A stretch of 64,000 bases of DNA from positions 3,830 to 67,829 of the forward strand of contig DYCA01000005.1 in assembly GCA_019418305.1 (NCBI GenBank), in the 5' to 3' direction. Shown piece by piece: positions 25,581-35,092 of this stretch. The DNA comes from Clostridiales bacterium (lineage in GTDB: Bacteria > Bacillota > Clostridia > Oscillospirales > Butyricicoccaceae). The notes under the pieces are model-generated. The model saw only the letters and a program-made list of their open reading frames with translations. It ran no database searches and was not told where the DNA came from. Numbering within the stretch: the first letter of the stretch is position 1; each line of letters begins with the position of its first letter. A program made the translations under genes and the position numbers.

Positions 25581-27524
25581 TCACGGCTCATACCATGCAT
25601 CGTCTCGCTTTTTTACATCGAACAGATGCGCATACTGCACCATCTGGTATTCAGCCAGCAGCGTATCTGACTCGACATTTTCCATCGCAAACCAGCTCCC
25701 GTCCGGTAAGTAATAGCCTGTGTTATTGATGCGCGGTATCTGCTCCCGCACTGCCAAGCGAAGTGCGTCATATCCTGATGTCGCACAGCCCAACGAATCC
25801 AGCGCAAAAGCGGTCAAGTAATTGGTGCTGATTTGCACATCCTGCTGTTCTTCAATATCATAATTGGCCCAGATGAAAAATGAAGCAAGCTTTTTCTTCT
25901 GCTTTTGTTCGGAGCTTTGCTCCTCATCCGGAGTTTCCATCAGCTCTTCATAAAACGCACTCGACAAATTCGGCTGATGATCACCAAAAAAGATGATAGC
26001 CGTTGGCTCATCTACCGCAGAAAAGTACGCAATCAGTTCTTCAATCGCTGCATCGCTGCGCTTTACCAGCGACAAGTATTCGTCTACCTCAGGATATTTC
26101 CCCGCATATTCTCCCGTCAAATGGATGGTCTGCTCAAAGTTATCGTTCTCATCCGGCACATAGCCGCCATGATTCTGCATGGTTACATTGAACAGGAACA
26201 GCGGCGCATCCGACTGCTTGTTTTCGAATACCTCAAAGATTTTGCGATAATTCTCGCTGTCGCTGATAAAGCTGCGTACCCGTTCGGCATCTGTCCCAAA
26301 AGCATCCTCATACAACTGTGTATCAAAGCCAAACCGTTCATACACCTGCTGGCGGTTCCACGAAGTTGCGCGATACGGATGCAGCGATACGGTCTGATAG
26401 CCCTGCTCAGATAAACCGGATACCAGCCCCGGCGTCGCCTGCTTGACATACATCTGATACGGCGAGCAACCGTACGGCAAGAACGCCATTGTGTCCCCCG
26501 TCAGCACTTCAAACTCAGTCGTCGCCGTTCCACCGCCAAAGACAGACACCAGCAAATCCCCGGTAATCGTATTCTCCTTCCCTTTCAGCGAATGTAAAAA
26601 CGGCAGATAATCTTCGTTTGTCTCAAACTCCCCTACATCATGCAAATCCGCAAAGGATTCGTTCATAATCATGATGATATTCGGGCGAATTTCTCCCTGT
26701 GCTCCGTCATATTCCTCGGTAATCTGCTCCAATGCCCCGGCCGAATACCCTGCCGGCTGCTCTACAATGGCATTGCCCGCTGTCCGGCAAAAATAATACC
26801 ATTCACTGTATTCCAGATTGCCCTGCCAAAAACCAAAACTATCGCCTGCAAGTTGTAAGCCATATAGCCAGCAGCAAAGCAGCAATGATACCGTGATAAA
26901 CTGCCAACGCCTTGGTGTCGCCACACGGCGCATCCGCCAGACAGCAACACAAAACAGCACAGCAATCCCGACCGTCTGCAAAACAGAAAGCTCCATCGGT
27001 ACCGAATAATTCGCTGCGACATTTTTTGCCGTGCCAATGGCAAAAATATCACTCAGCAACACCGGTGTGCCGCGGAACACGGTCACATAATGGTCAATGA
27101 GCGCATACAACAACGTCAGGCCCATGCCGATATTGGTTGTCCAGCGAATATTGCCGACAAACACATAGACAATCCCAAATACGGCTGCGTGAGCAAGATA
27201 CCCCTGCCAAATCGCCGTATTCCCCACCAGAATACCGCCTTTGACCACATACTCGGTCAGCAGTAACGCAAACGAACTGGCTGCCAGCAGCACCAGAATG
27301 TCATGTACGGCCAGTTCAAATGACGATGCCCGTCTGCGCGGACGCAGCAGCAGCGGCAGTGCCGCTAAAACCCCCAACGGCTCCTGACTTTCCGGACGAT
27401 AAAAAATCGTACCCTTGCGGAGCAGATACACCGCCGCATAAATGAGCAGCACTGCTAGCACTGCATTGACGATATAACTTAAAATTATCCTGCCTTTTGC
27501 TTGTTTTTTACATTTGGGGCACAC
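25581..27524 (-). CDS. LTA synthase family protein (membrane sulfatase-fold phosphoglycerol transferase)
   Basis: A 647-residue protein with about five to six N-terminal membrane helices (residues about 10-220) and an extracellular alkaline-phosphatase/sulfatase domain. The catalytic region shows PNIIMIMNESFADLHDVG (metal Glu), FGGGTATTEFEVLTG (probable Thr nucleophile), NVTMQNHGGY and IIFFGDHQPNL (metal Asp-His). Such enzymes polymerise glycerol phosphate on lipoteichoic acid or modify other cell-surface glycans. The start is GTG 27524 (CPKCKKQAKG) with AAGGAG ten bases upstream. It follows aspS after a terminator, so it probably has its own promoter. Confidence 0.88.
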   Translation of the reverse strand: MCPKCKKQAKGRIILSYIVNAVLAVLLIYAAVYLLRKGTIFYRPESQEPLGVLAALPLLLRPRRRASSFELAVHDILVLLAASSFALLLTEYVVKGGILVGNTAIWQGYLAHAAVFGIVYVFVGNIRWTTNIGMGLTLLYALIDHYVTVFRGTPVLLSDIFAIGTAKNVAANYSVPMELSVLQTVGIAVLFCVAVWRMRRVATPRRWQFITVSLLLCCWLYGLQLAGDSFGFWQGNLEYSEWYYFCRTAGNAIVEQPAGYSAGALEQITEEYDGAQGEIRPNIIMIMNESFADLHDVGEFETNEDYLPFLHSLKGKENTITGDLLVSVFGGGTATTEFEVLTGDTMAFLPYGCSPYQMYVKQATPGLVSGLSEQGYQTVSLHPYRATSWNRQQVYERFGFDTQLYEDAFGTDAERVRSFISDSENYRKIFEVFENKQSDAPLFLFNVTMQNHGGYVPDENDNFEQTIHLTGEYAGKYPEVDEYLSLVKRSDAAIEELIAYFSAVDEPTAIIFFGDHQPNLSSAFYEELMETPDEEQSSEQKQKKKLASFFIWANYDIEEQQDVQISTNYLTAFALDSLGCATSGYDALRLAVREQIPRINNTGYYLPDGSWFAMENVESDTLLAEYQMVQYAHLFDVKKRDDAWYEP

Positions 27525-27551
27525 GTTTGCTTTTCTCCTTCTGAAAAGTAG

Positions 27552-27585
27552 AAAAAGCCGCTACGGGCCTGCCGCAGCGGCTTTG
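27552..27585 (-). terminator. terminator after aspS
   Basis: Stem AAAGCCGCT / AGCGGCTTT, 13-base loop that itself can pair, followed by TTTT on the minus strand. Confidence 0.8.
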
Positions 27586-27597
27586 TTCAGTCTGCTG

Positions 27598-29409
27598 TTA
27601 TGCTTCCGGTTCGCTTTCCACACGGGTGACGGCAATGGACAAATCATCCAACTGCTTGGCATCCACGGTATCCGGACAGCTCATCATCAAATCGGACGCA
27701 TTCTGCACCTTGGGGAAAGCAATCACGTCGCGAATGGAGTCCAGCCCCGCCAGCAGCATGCACAGACGGTCCAGACCATAAGCAAGGCCGCCATGCGGGG
27801 GCGCACCGTAGGAGAACGCCGTAATCAGGTGTCCGAACTGCTCCTTGGCACGCTCCTCTGTAAAGCCGAGTGCCTCGAACATCTTGGTCTGCAGCTCCGA
27901 ATCATGGATACGAATCGAACCGCCGCCCAGCTCGCAGCCGTTGAGAATAATATCATACGCCTTGGCGCGCACCTTGGCCGGCTCGGTATCCAGCAGCGGA
28001 ATGTCCTCGTCCATCGGCGCGGTGAAGGGATGATGCTTGGCAACCAAACGGTTCTCTTCCTCGCTGTACTCAAACTGCGGGAACTCAGTGACCCACAGGA
28101 GCTTGAAGTCGTCCTTCTTGGCAAGACCCAGACGTTTTGCCAGCTCACAGCGCAGCGCACCCAGCGAAACGAGTGCCGTTTCCTCGGAGGCGTCTGCAAC
28201 CACAAACAGCACGTCATTTTCATGCATGTCCGCGCGCTCCTTGATGGCTGCGATTTCTTCCTCGGTTAGGAACTTGGCAAAGGACGAGGTCATCGAACCA
28301 TCGGCGGCAACCTTCATCCACGCAAGGCCCTTTGCACGATAGGTCTTAACGAAATCTGTCAGCTTATCAATTTCCTTACGCGGGAACTTGTCGGCATAAC
28401 CGTTGATGTTAATCAGCCGTACCGTACCGCCGGCCTCAACCGCACCCTTAAACACGCCGAAGCCGCAGTTTGCCGCAATATCCGAAATATCCTTGATCTC
28501 AAAGCCAAAGCGGGTATCCGGCTTATCCGAACCGAAGCGGTCCATTGCCTCGCGCCAGGTCAAACGCGGCAGCGGCAACTGGATATCGATATCCAGCACT
28601 TCCTTGAACACGCGTTTGAGGAAACCCTCATTGACCGCGATGACATCATCCTGCTCGACAAAGCTCATCTCAAGGTCGATTTGGGTAAACTCAGGCTGAC
28701 GGTCGGCACGCAGATCCTCGTCGCGGAAACAGCGGGTGATCTGGATATAACGGTCCATACCCGACAGCATCAGGAGCTGCTTATACTGCTGCGGCGACTG
28801 CGGCAGCGCATAAAACTTACCCGGATGCACGCGGGACGGCACAAGGTAATCTCGCGCGCCCTCGGGCGTAGACTTGGTCAGCATCGGCGTTTCAATCTCG
28901 ATGAAACCCTGCTCGTCAAAATAATTGCGAGCCACCTGGGTCACACGATGGCGCAGCATCAGATTCTTCTGCATGGAAGGACGACGCAGATCGAGGTAGC
29001 GGTACTTCAGGCGCACCTGATCGCCGACCTCCTTGGAATCGTCAATCTCAAACGGCGTGGTCTCCGCCTTGGACAAGATGCGGATGTCCTCGGCAATGAT
29101 TTCGACCTCACCGGTCGGCATCTTTTTGTTGATGGCGGCCTCGTCGCGCGCAACCAGCTTGCCGCGCACCGCAACGACAAACTCCGTGCGGCAGGTAAAG
29201 GCAATGTTGAACAGCTCGGCGTTGACCGACTTATCGAACGTGCACTGCACGATGCCTGCGCGGTCGCGCACGAGCAGGAACAGTACACCGCCGTTATCAC
29301 GTACACGGTCAACCCAGCCGTTGACCGTGACCGTCTGGCCCGCATCAGCAAGGCGCAGGTCGCCGCACATATGCGTGCGCTTCATGCCCGCGATAGATGT
29401 GTTATTCAT
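27598..29409 (-). CDS. aspS: Aspartate--tRNA ligase
   Basis: Class II synthetase of 603 residues: N-terminal OB anticodon-binding domain (VTVNGWVDRVRDNGGVLFLLVRD), motif 2 region (ITRCFRDEDLRADRQPEFTQID), a bacterial GAD insertion domain (about 290-420) and motif 3 (GGLAYGLDRLCMLLAG). ATG 29409 has GAGGA upstream. It is 37 bases downstream of hisS, the common hisS-aspS pair of Firmicutes. Whether it is discriminating or also charges tRNA-Asn cannot be decided here. Confidence 0.96.
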   Translation of the reverse strand: MNNTSIAGMKRTHMCGDLRLADAGQTVTVNGWVDRVRDNGGVLFLLVRDRAGIVQCTFDKSVNAELFNIAFTCRTEFVVAVRGKLVARDEAAINKKMPTGEVEIIAEDIRILSKAETTPFEIDDSKEVGDQVRLKYRYLDLRRPSMQKNLMLRHRVTQVARNYFDEQGFIEIETPMLTKSTPEGARDYLVPSRVHPGKFYALPQSPQQYKQLLMLSGMDRYIQITRCFRDEDLRADRQPEFTQIDLEMSFVEQDDVIAVNEGFLKRVFKEVLDIDIQLPLPRLTWREAMDRFGSDKPDTRFGFEIKDISDIAANCGFGVFKGAVEAGGTVRLININGYADKFPRKEIDKLTDFVKTYRAKGLAWMKVAADGSMTSSFAKFLTEEEIAAIKERADMHENDVLFVVADASEETALVSLGALRCELAKRLGLAKKDDFKLLWVTEFPQFEYSEEENRLVAKHHPFTAPMDEDIPLLDTEPAKVRAKAYDIILNGCELGGGSIRIHDSELQTKMFEALGFTEERAKEQFGHLITAFSYGAPPHGGLAYGLDRLCMLLAGLDSIRDVIAFPKVQNASDLMMSCPDTVDAKQLDDLSIAVTRVESEPEA

Positions 29410-29446
29410 GTTTATCAGTCCTCATCTATGATTTTTCAAATACTTT

Positions 29447-30805
29447 TCACTTGTCGCAGATAACCTTGCCCTGATTTTTGGCGACAAGACCGTCCCGGAT
29501 GCGGGTGATAGCGTCGTCAAGCGATACCTTGACCTGCTCACCAGAGTCCATGTCCTTGACCGCAACGACGTTTTCCTGAATTTCATCCTCACCGAGGAAG
29601 ATGACATACGGGATACCCAGCTTGTCCGCATAGCCAATCTTATGTTTGAATTTCTTCTGCTCGCTGTACAGCTGCGTGCGGATACCTGCCTTACGCAGGC
29701 GAGTCGCAAGTGCAATGGCCGCACCCATATCGTCCGTCATCGGCAGGATAAGCACATCAGCAGGCGCGCAATTCTGTTTGTCGTTCAGATAGCCCTGCTC
29801 TCCCAGCACATAGAACAAACGAGTCAGACCGATCGAAATGCCGACACCCGGCAGTTGCTTATCGGTATAATACTCTGCAAGGTTGTCATAGCGGCCACCT
29901 GAACAGATGGAACCGATCTCCGGATGATCCAGCATCGCCGTCTCGTATACCGTGCCGGTGTAATAATCCAGACCGCGCGCGATCGTCAGATCGATTTCAA
30001 AGTGATCGTCCGGCACACCAAAAGCAGTCATGTACTGCGCAACCGTTTTCAGCTCATCCGCACCCTGATCGAACACCTCGTTTTTGCCCTTGTAGCCCTC
30101 GAGCGCTGCAAGAATACCCTGCGTACCGCCCGGTGTTGCAATAAACGCCAGCAGCTCATCTGCCGTGTCCGCGGTCACACCAAAATCGTCCACCAGAATG
30201 GCTTTTACCTTTTCCGCACCGATCTTTTCCAGCTTGTCAATCGTGCGCATCACGTCGCCCGCCTTTTCAGTCAGGCCGAGGATGGCAAAAAAGCCGTTAA
30301 GCACCTTGCGGTTATTGATGCGAATCTTGAAACGTTCCAAGCCGAGAGAAGTGAAAGTTTTATAGATGATGCTGGGCACTTCGGCTTCGTTGATGATATC
30401 CAGTTTGCCGTCACCGATAACGTCGATATCCGCCTGATAAAACTCACGGAAACGGCCGCGCTGTGCGCGCTCGCCGCGGTACACCTTGCCAATCTGGAAT
30501 CGGCGGAACGGAAAGGTCAACTCACCGTAATGCTGCGCCACATATTTTGCCAGCGGCACTGTGAGGTCAAAGCGCAGCGACAGGTCGCTGTCGCCCTTTG
30601 TGAAGCGGTAAATCTGCTTCTCGGTCTCTCCGCCGCCTTTGGCAAGCAACACCTCGGAGGATTCAATCAGCGGCGTGTCCAGCGGATAAAAGCCGTACAA
30701 GGCATAGGTCTCGCGCAGCACCTGCATGATTCGCTCCATCTGCACCTGCGGAGCAGGCAGCAGTTCCATAAAGCCGGACAGAGTTCTGGGTTTCACTTTT
30801 TCCAT
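29447..30805 (-). CDS. hisS: Histidine--tRNA ligase
   Basis: Class II synthetase of 452 residues, slightly longer than the usual 420-430. Motif 1 and 2 regions are KGDSDLSLRFDLTVPLAKYV and FQIGKVYRGERAQRGRFREF; the histidine-specific loop is LTIARGLDYYTGTVYE; motif 3 is GVGISIGLTRLFYVL; the C-terminal anticodon-binding domain follows (ADVLILPM...). ATG 30805 has GAGGAG upstream. Only about 77 bases separate it from mgsA, leaving no room for a T-box leader. Confidence 0.96.
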   Translation of the reverse strand: MEKVKPRTLSGFMELLPAPQVQMERIMQVLRETYALYGFYPLDTPLIESSEVLLAKGGGETEKQIYRFTKGDSDLSLRFDLTVPLAKYVAQHYGELTFPFRRFQIGKVYRGERAQRGRFREFYQADIDVIGDGKLDIINEAEVPSIIYKTFTSLGLERFKIRINNRKVLNGFFAILGLTEKAGDVMRTIDKLEKIGAEKVKAILVDDFGVTADTADELLAFIATPGGTQGILAALEGYKGKNEVFDQGADELKTVAQYMTAFGVPDDHFEIDLTIARGLDYYTGTVYETAMLDHPEIGSICSGGRYDNLAEYYTDKQLPGVGISIGLTRLFYVLGEQGYLNDKQNCAPADVLILPMTDDMGAAIALATRLRKAGIRTQLYSEQKKFKHKIGYADKLGIPYVIFLGEDEIQENVVAVKDMDSGEQVKVSLDDAITRIRDGLVAKNQGKVICDK

Positions 30806-30882
30806 ACTTTTTGATTCTCCTCAAGACAGACGATTGCACCGAATAGGCCCATCTGCCCATCCGGTGCATTGCTTTCTGTCGT

Positions 30883-31293
30883 TTATTTTTTATTCTTGGG
30901 GTTGACGATATTACGCCAATCCAGATCACCGCGGTCGAGACCAAGGATGAGCATTTCGGCCGTTGCGGAATTGGTTGCAATCGGAATATTATGCATATCG
31001 CACAGACGGGCAATGGCGTGCACATCCGGCTCATACTGCGAATTGGACATAGGATCACGGAAAAACAGGACAAGGTCGATTTCGTTATACGCAACACGGG
31101 ACGCTATCTGCTCCTCACCGCCTTGCATGCCTGCCAGACACTTATCAATCTTCAGGCCGGTTGCCTCTTCCACGAATTTTCCCGTTGTGCCGGTTGCACA
31201 AATATCATGCTTTGCCAGAATACCACAATACGCCATACAGAACTGAACCATCAGCTCCTTTTTCCGGTCGTGTGCGATAAGTGCTATGTTCAT
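30883..31293 (-). CDS. mgsA: Methylglyoxal synthase
   Basis: MgsA turns dihydroxyacetone phosphate into methylglyoxal and phosphate, a bypass of lower glycolysis. The 136-residue protein has MNIALIAHDRKKELM at the start, ATGTTGKFVEEATGL (phosphate binding), GMQGGEEQIASRVA (with the general acid region) and VLFFRDPMSNSQYEPDV. The ATG at 31293 has AAGGGG upstream; the longer frame is rejected. It lies between minD and hisS, an order often seen in Clostridia. Confidence 0.93.
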   Translation of the reverse strand: MNIALIAHDRKKELMVQFCMAYCGILAKHDICATGTTGKFVEEATGLKIDKCLAGMQGGEEQIASRVAYNEIDLVLFFRDPMSNSQYEPDVHAIARLCDMHNIPIATNSATAEMLILGLDRGDLDWRNIVNPKNKK

Positions 31294-31415
31294 TTCCGAA
31301 ACATCCCCTTTCCACGTACCACATATATGCTGTTTCCACTCTCTTATTGCGTCAGGCAACGCTGTTTGGTTGCTGATGTTTTGCAGAGAAGATGCTTTAC
31401 CATATATTACGCTGT

Positions 31416-32159
31416 TCAGATACGAATGAGCGGTACCCGTTCTCCGTCCAACCGACGGGCTATGTTTTGAAAGGCACGTGCTGCACCCGTATGCTTGACC
31501 GATAAAATGCTCTTTCCGCTGTTGCCGCAGGAAATCAAATCCTCATCCTCCGGCACAACGCCCAAAAGCGGCAGCCCCGCTTCATCCATCGCGTCGTCGA
31601 TATTGCCCGACTTGCCGCGGCAGATAAGCTGCGGACGCACCCGATTGAGCACCATGCGAATGCGCTGGATACAATATTCCTCTTCCAGCTTGCGCGCACA
31701 CCGCTCCGCCCCGCGGATGCAGGCGCGGTCGGTTGACGTAACAACAACCGCCTGCGTCGCAATATGCGCCAGAAAAGAAAGCTCCGCAGGCAGCCCGGCA
31801 GGACCGTCCACCAACAGGTAATCAAACGCAGCTTCCTCCGCCTGTACAGCCAGCTGCTCCATGCCGCGCTCGCTGAGCGCGGGCAGTGCCACCGGCGCTG
31901 TCAGTAAGTACAGGCTCTGATACTCCGGATGCCGCGCCATGGCGTCGCCGAGCGGCACAGCGCCGCCCGCCACATCAGCAAAGGAATAAACCACCCTGTC
32001 CGACATACCCAGCACAATATCCAGATTTCGAAGGCCGCAGTCGCCGTCGATCAGGAGCACGCGGTGGCCAATCTGCGCCAACGCAGCGCCCACGCCCGCT
32101 GTAAAGGAGGTTTTCCCTGTGCCGCCCTTACCGGACGCAACCAGAATCACCTTCAACAT
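31416..32159 (-). CDS. minD: Septum site-determining protein MinD-like ATPase
   Basis: A ParA/MinD-family ATPase of 247 residues that in other bacteria positions the division septum with MinC. Deviant Walker A VASGKGGTGKTS, switch GDCGLRNLDIVLGMSDRVVYS (the RNLD motif is MinD-typical), and DYLLVDGPAGL as Walker B region. The expected C-terminal amphipathic membrane helix is short and less basic (RAFQNIARRLDGERV), so membrane binding may differ. ATG 32159 follows GGAGG; the upstream extension is rejected. No minC or minE is seen nearby. Confidence 0.82.
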   Translation of the reverse strand: MLKVILVASGKGGTGKTSFTAGVGAALAQIGHRVLLIDGDCGLRNLDIVLGMSDRVVYSFADVAGGAVPLGDAMARHPEYQSLYLLTAPVALPALSERGMEQLAVQAEEAAFDYLLVDGPAGLPAELSFLAHIATQAVVVTSTDRACIRGAERCARKLEEEYCIQRIRMVLNRVRPQLICRGKSGNIDDAMDEAGLPLLGVVPEDEDLISCGNSGKSILSVKHTGAARAFQNIARRLDGERVPLIRI

Positions 32160-32192
32160 ACCGCCTCCGAAATAGAAAAACTTATATATTGT

Positions 32193-32221
32193 ATTATAAA
32201 CTACCAACCGTCAATTTACAA
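32193..32221 (-). promoter_or_regulatory. promoter of minD
   Basis: Minus strand TTGTAA (32216-32221), 17-base spacer, TATAAT (32193-32198). Confidence 0.6.
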
Positions 32222-32259
32222 GCATTTGTGCAAAGTTTTTATTGCACTGAAACATTCCG

Positions 32260-34557
32260 TCAGGGAACCATGGTGTTTTCACTCTGCACAGACTCCACCG
32301 TATCCGGCTCCTCCTCTGCGAAGTACGCGTCGAGAATATCCCGTACAATCGGCGCGACCGCAGAACCGTGTCCTGCACCTTCACCAACTACGCAAACGAC
32401 AATTTCCGGGTCGTCAAACGGTGCGAAAGCGACAAACAAGCCATTGGTGTAGTTGGTCTCAACGCCGTCTTTCCTTTCAGTCATTTCTGCAGAACCGGTT
32501 TTACCGCCGACCTTAATCGGATAATCGGCAAAGGTAGTCGCTGCGGTACCGCCCTCGGCAGTAACCTCGCTCATGCCCTTCATCACCAAATCGCGTGTTG
32601 CATCCGAAAACTCGATGGTATCGATGACCTTCGGCTGCTCTTCCTCGACCACGTCGGAATAATCATAGGTTTTGATGCTCTTGACCAGCGTCGGCTGATA
32701 CAGTGTGCCACCGTTGACCACCGCCGCCATGTAGTTTGCCAGCTGCAAAGGGGTGAACAGATTATCAGACTGACCGATCGCAGCGTTGACATCGTCGCCG
32801 CCCTGCCACTCACGCAACAAAGGATCATTTTTACGGTTTGCAGCACGCTCGGTCGGACCTGCCGCCTGACCGGCATATTCCGCAATCTCCACGCCGGTCA
32901 CATTACCCAAACCGAATTTGTCACACCAGTTTTCCAGATGCGCGCCGGTGAGCTGCTGACCAACATTGTAGAAAAACACGTTGCAGGAATATTTGATAGC
33001 CTGTGTTACGTCCAACGTCATGGGTTGTTCGTGGTTGTTACAGGGGAATGTCACACCGCCATATTCGAACTTGCCGTCACAAACATATGTGGTGTTGGCG
33101 TCAATAATACCCTCCTCAAGCGCCGCAATCGCCGTCAGCACCTTAAAGGTCGAACCGGGCGGATACAAGCCAAGTGTGGCACGGTTCAGCTCCGGGCTTC
33201 TCGAGTCACTGGAAATCTGGTCGTAATCCTTATTGTAATTCTCCAGATTATAGGTTGGATAGGACGCCATAACCAACACCTCACCCGTATCCGGGTCGAG
33301 CGCAACCGCCGCGCCGCCGCGCCCATAGCTGGAAAGATAGTTGGCCAGCGACTGTTCCGCCACTTCCTGCAATTCCAGATCAATGGTGGTAATGACATTG
33401 TCGCCCGGCTGCGGCGCATACGAATTAGCATGGTCGGTGATGCTGTCGCCGCCCAGATCGGTTTCCACCGTGCGTGAGCCTGCTGTTCCGTGCAGATAGG
33501 ACTCCAGCGCAGACTCCAATCCGCTTTTGCCGATGGTGTCATTCATGGTATAGCCCGCCTTATTCTGATACGGGCCGCCGTTTTTCGTACCCGTCCATTC
33601 CTCTGTGAACATCGGGCCAACCGTTCCCAACAAATGCGCAGCATACGTCGTGTCATACTTGCGGATGGCTTCGCTCTGCACGTCAACACCAGTATACTGC
33701 TGATGGTGCTCCTTGATATAGGCAATCAAATCCATGGAGACATTGTCTGCCAGCGTAAACGTGGCATTGTTATTAAATCCAACACGCCGCATGCTGTAAT
33801 ACAGGCCGACCAGCGTGCGCGCATCCGCGTCGGACAGCCCGGTCTGCATTCCCAGATTATTCTCCATATAGGTACGCATGGCGCTGATAAACTCGGAGGC
33901 TGATACCAGTGTGGTCGCATCAATCTGCGACACCTGATCAATTTTGTTGCCGTCCGCATCATACTGCGGATTTTCCTCATTCGCCGTATTTGCAGCCGCT
34001 TTGGCATCCTGCACGGCCTTCAGGCCAAGCGTATCCGCACTTTGCTTAATATAATCGGACAACGCTTTGCGCTCAGAGTCTCCCTCCGCGCCAACATATT
34101 CATACGGTGCGGTATCTGTAATAGGCATTACATCATTGAGCACCGCAGCGCTTGTTTCTTCCGTCGTATCCGTATCGGTTTCGGTGCCGTCCCCGGTCTC
34201 ATCGCCGCCATCTGTGTTCGCGGCTGCGGCCGCAGTACCGTCCGCCTTAACCCGATTGGCCAAGTCCAGCAGCACCTCAAAGCGGTCTTCCTTGTCCTCC
34301 CAAAAGGAGGAATAGATCAGCACCAGAGAAAAACCGGTCTGATTGGTCACCATTGCCCTGCCGTAGCGGTCCAGAATCTCGCCGCGCGCAGCCGATACGG
34401 TGGACGTTGTCGTCAAAAAGCTCGCTGACCGACGCACATAGCTTTCTCCGTTAATCAGCTGCAGCTGAAGCAGCTGACCGCCCGCGAGTCCCACGCAAAG
34501 CAGCAGCAGACAGCCCAATACCAGCAGACGGCGCAGCAGTTGTGTTTTATTTACCAT
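32260..34557 (-). CDS. mrdA: Penicillin-binding protein 2 (class B transpeptidase)
   Basis: Peptidoglycan transpeptidase for cell elongation. 765 residues: one N-terminal membrane helix (about 10-35), a dimerisation domain, and the penicillin-binding domain with STFK (469-472, nucleophile Ser), SCN (524-526) and KTGS (686-689). Residues about 105-140 are a low-complexity D/T/E/G-rich insertion inside the N-terminal domain. ATG 34557 with AGAGGAA upstream. It follows mreD, as expected for the rod-shape locus; the partner RodA is not in the window. Confidence 0.93.
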   Translation of the reverse strand: MVNKTQLLRRLLVLGCLLLLCVGLAGGQLLQLQLINGESYVRRSASFLTTTSTVSAARGEILDRYGRAMVTNQTGFSLVLIYSSFWEDKEDRFEVLLDLANRVKADGTAAAAANTDGGDETGDGTETDTDTTEETSAAVLNDVMPITDTAPYEYVGAEGDSERKALSDYIKQSADTLGLKAVQDAKAAANTANEENPQYDADGNKIDQVSQIDATTLVSASEFISAMRTYMENNLGMQTGLSDADARTLVGLYYSMRRVGFNNNATFTLADNVSMDLIAYIKEHHQQYTGVDVQSEAIRKYDTTYAAHLLGTVGPMFTEEWTGTKNGGPYQNKAGYTMNDTIGKSGLESALESYLHGTAGSRTVETDLGGDSITDHANSYAPQPGDNVITTIDLELQEVAEQSLANYLSSYGRGGAAVALDPDTGEVLVMASYPTYNLENYNKDYDQISSDSRSPELNRATLGLYPPGSTFKVLTAIAALEEGIIDANTTYVCDGKFEYGGVTFPCNNHEQPMTLDVTQAIKYSCNVFFYNVGQQLTGAHLENWCDKFGLGNVTGVEIAEYAGQAAGPTERAANRKNDPLLREWQGGDDVNAAIGQSDNLFTPLQLANYMAAVVNGGTLYQPTLVKSIKTYDYSDVVEEEQPKVIDTIEFSDATRDLVMKGMSEVTAEGGTAATTFADYPIKVGGKTGSAEMTERKDGVETNYTNGLFVAFAPFDDPEIVVCVVGEGAGHGSAVAPIVRDILDAYFAEEEPDTVESVQSENTMVP

Positions 34558-34578
34558 AGGGGTTCCTCTTTTCGCTTC

Positions 34579-35088
34579 TCATCGGTTGGCGAATTTACGG
34601 CTGATTTTCTGCATCGGCCAGTATACGATAAAGCAAAACAGGCAGGCCAGCAGTGTCCCGCCGATAATTTGACGCAGAACCAGACCAAAGGATGCACCGG
34701 CCTGCGGCAGAAGATAGGCAAAATACCGCAGCAGTCCCAGCACAATCATTTCAAATGCCGTCATGAGCACCATCGACACATAGCTTCCGCTGAGCGTCAG
34801 ACGGCTCATCTCACCCGCAATAAAGCCGAATATCAGGAAAAACAGCGGATACAGTCCGTCAATGCCGATAAAGCCCAAATCGTAAAAAAGGCCTACCGTG
34901 ATACCGATAATCACGCCTTCCACCGGACCATCCAGCAGCGCGGCCGCGGCCACGAGTGCAGGCAGCAGGTCCAGGTGATAGCCGCGAATCGACCACGTGC
35001 CGAACAAACTGGTCTGCAGCACATAAATCAGCAGTGCAAACAGAATGTACAGCACGACCTTCGGGATGGATAATTGTTCTCTCTGCAT
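34579..35088 (-). CDS. mreD: Rod shape-determining protein MreD
   Basis: A 169-residue membrane protein with about five hydrophobic helices (VVLYILFALLIYVLQTSLF; GVIIGITVGLFYDLGFIG; LYPLFFLIFGFIAGEM and others), the typical MreD pattern with a conserved GLFYDL segment. ATG 35088 (MQREQLSIPKV) lies four bases after the mreC stop, with GGAG in the end of mreC. It joins MreC and PBP2 in the elongation machinery. Confidence 0.88.
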   Translation of the reverse strand: MQREQLSIPKVVLYILFALLIYVLQTSLFGTWSIRGYHLDLLPALVAAAALLDGPVEGVIIGITVGLFYDLGFIGIDGLYPLFFLIFGFIAGEMSRLTLSGSYVSMVLMTAFEMIVLGLLRYFAYLLPQAGASFGLVLRQIIGGTLLACLFCFIVYWPMQKISRKFANR

Positions 35089-35092
35089 GTAC

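Noticed and set aside
30806-30882. Possible T-box leader before hisS
   Set aside because: Only 77 bases lie between mgsA and hisS, too short for a T-box; just a weak GCACCG/CGGTGC pairing is seen.
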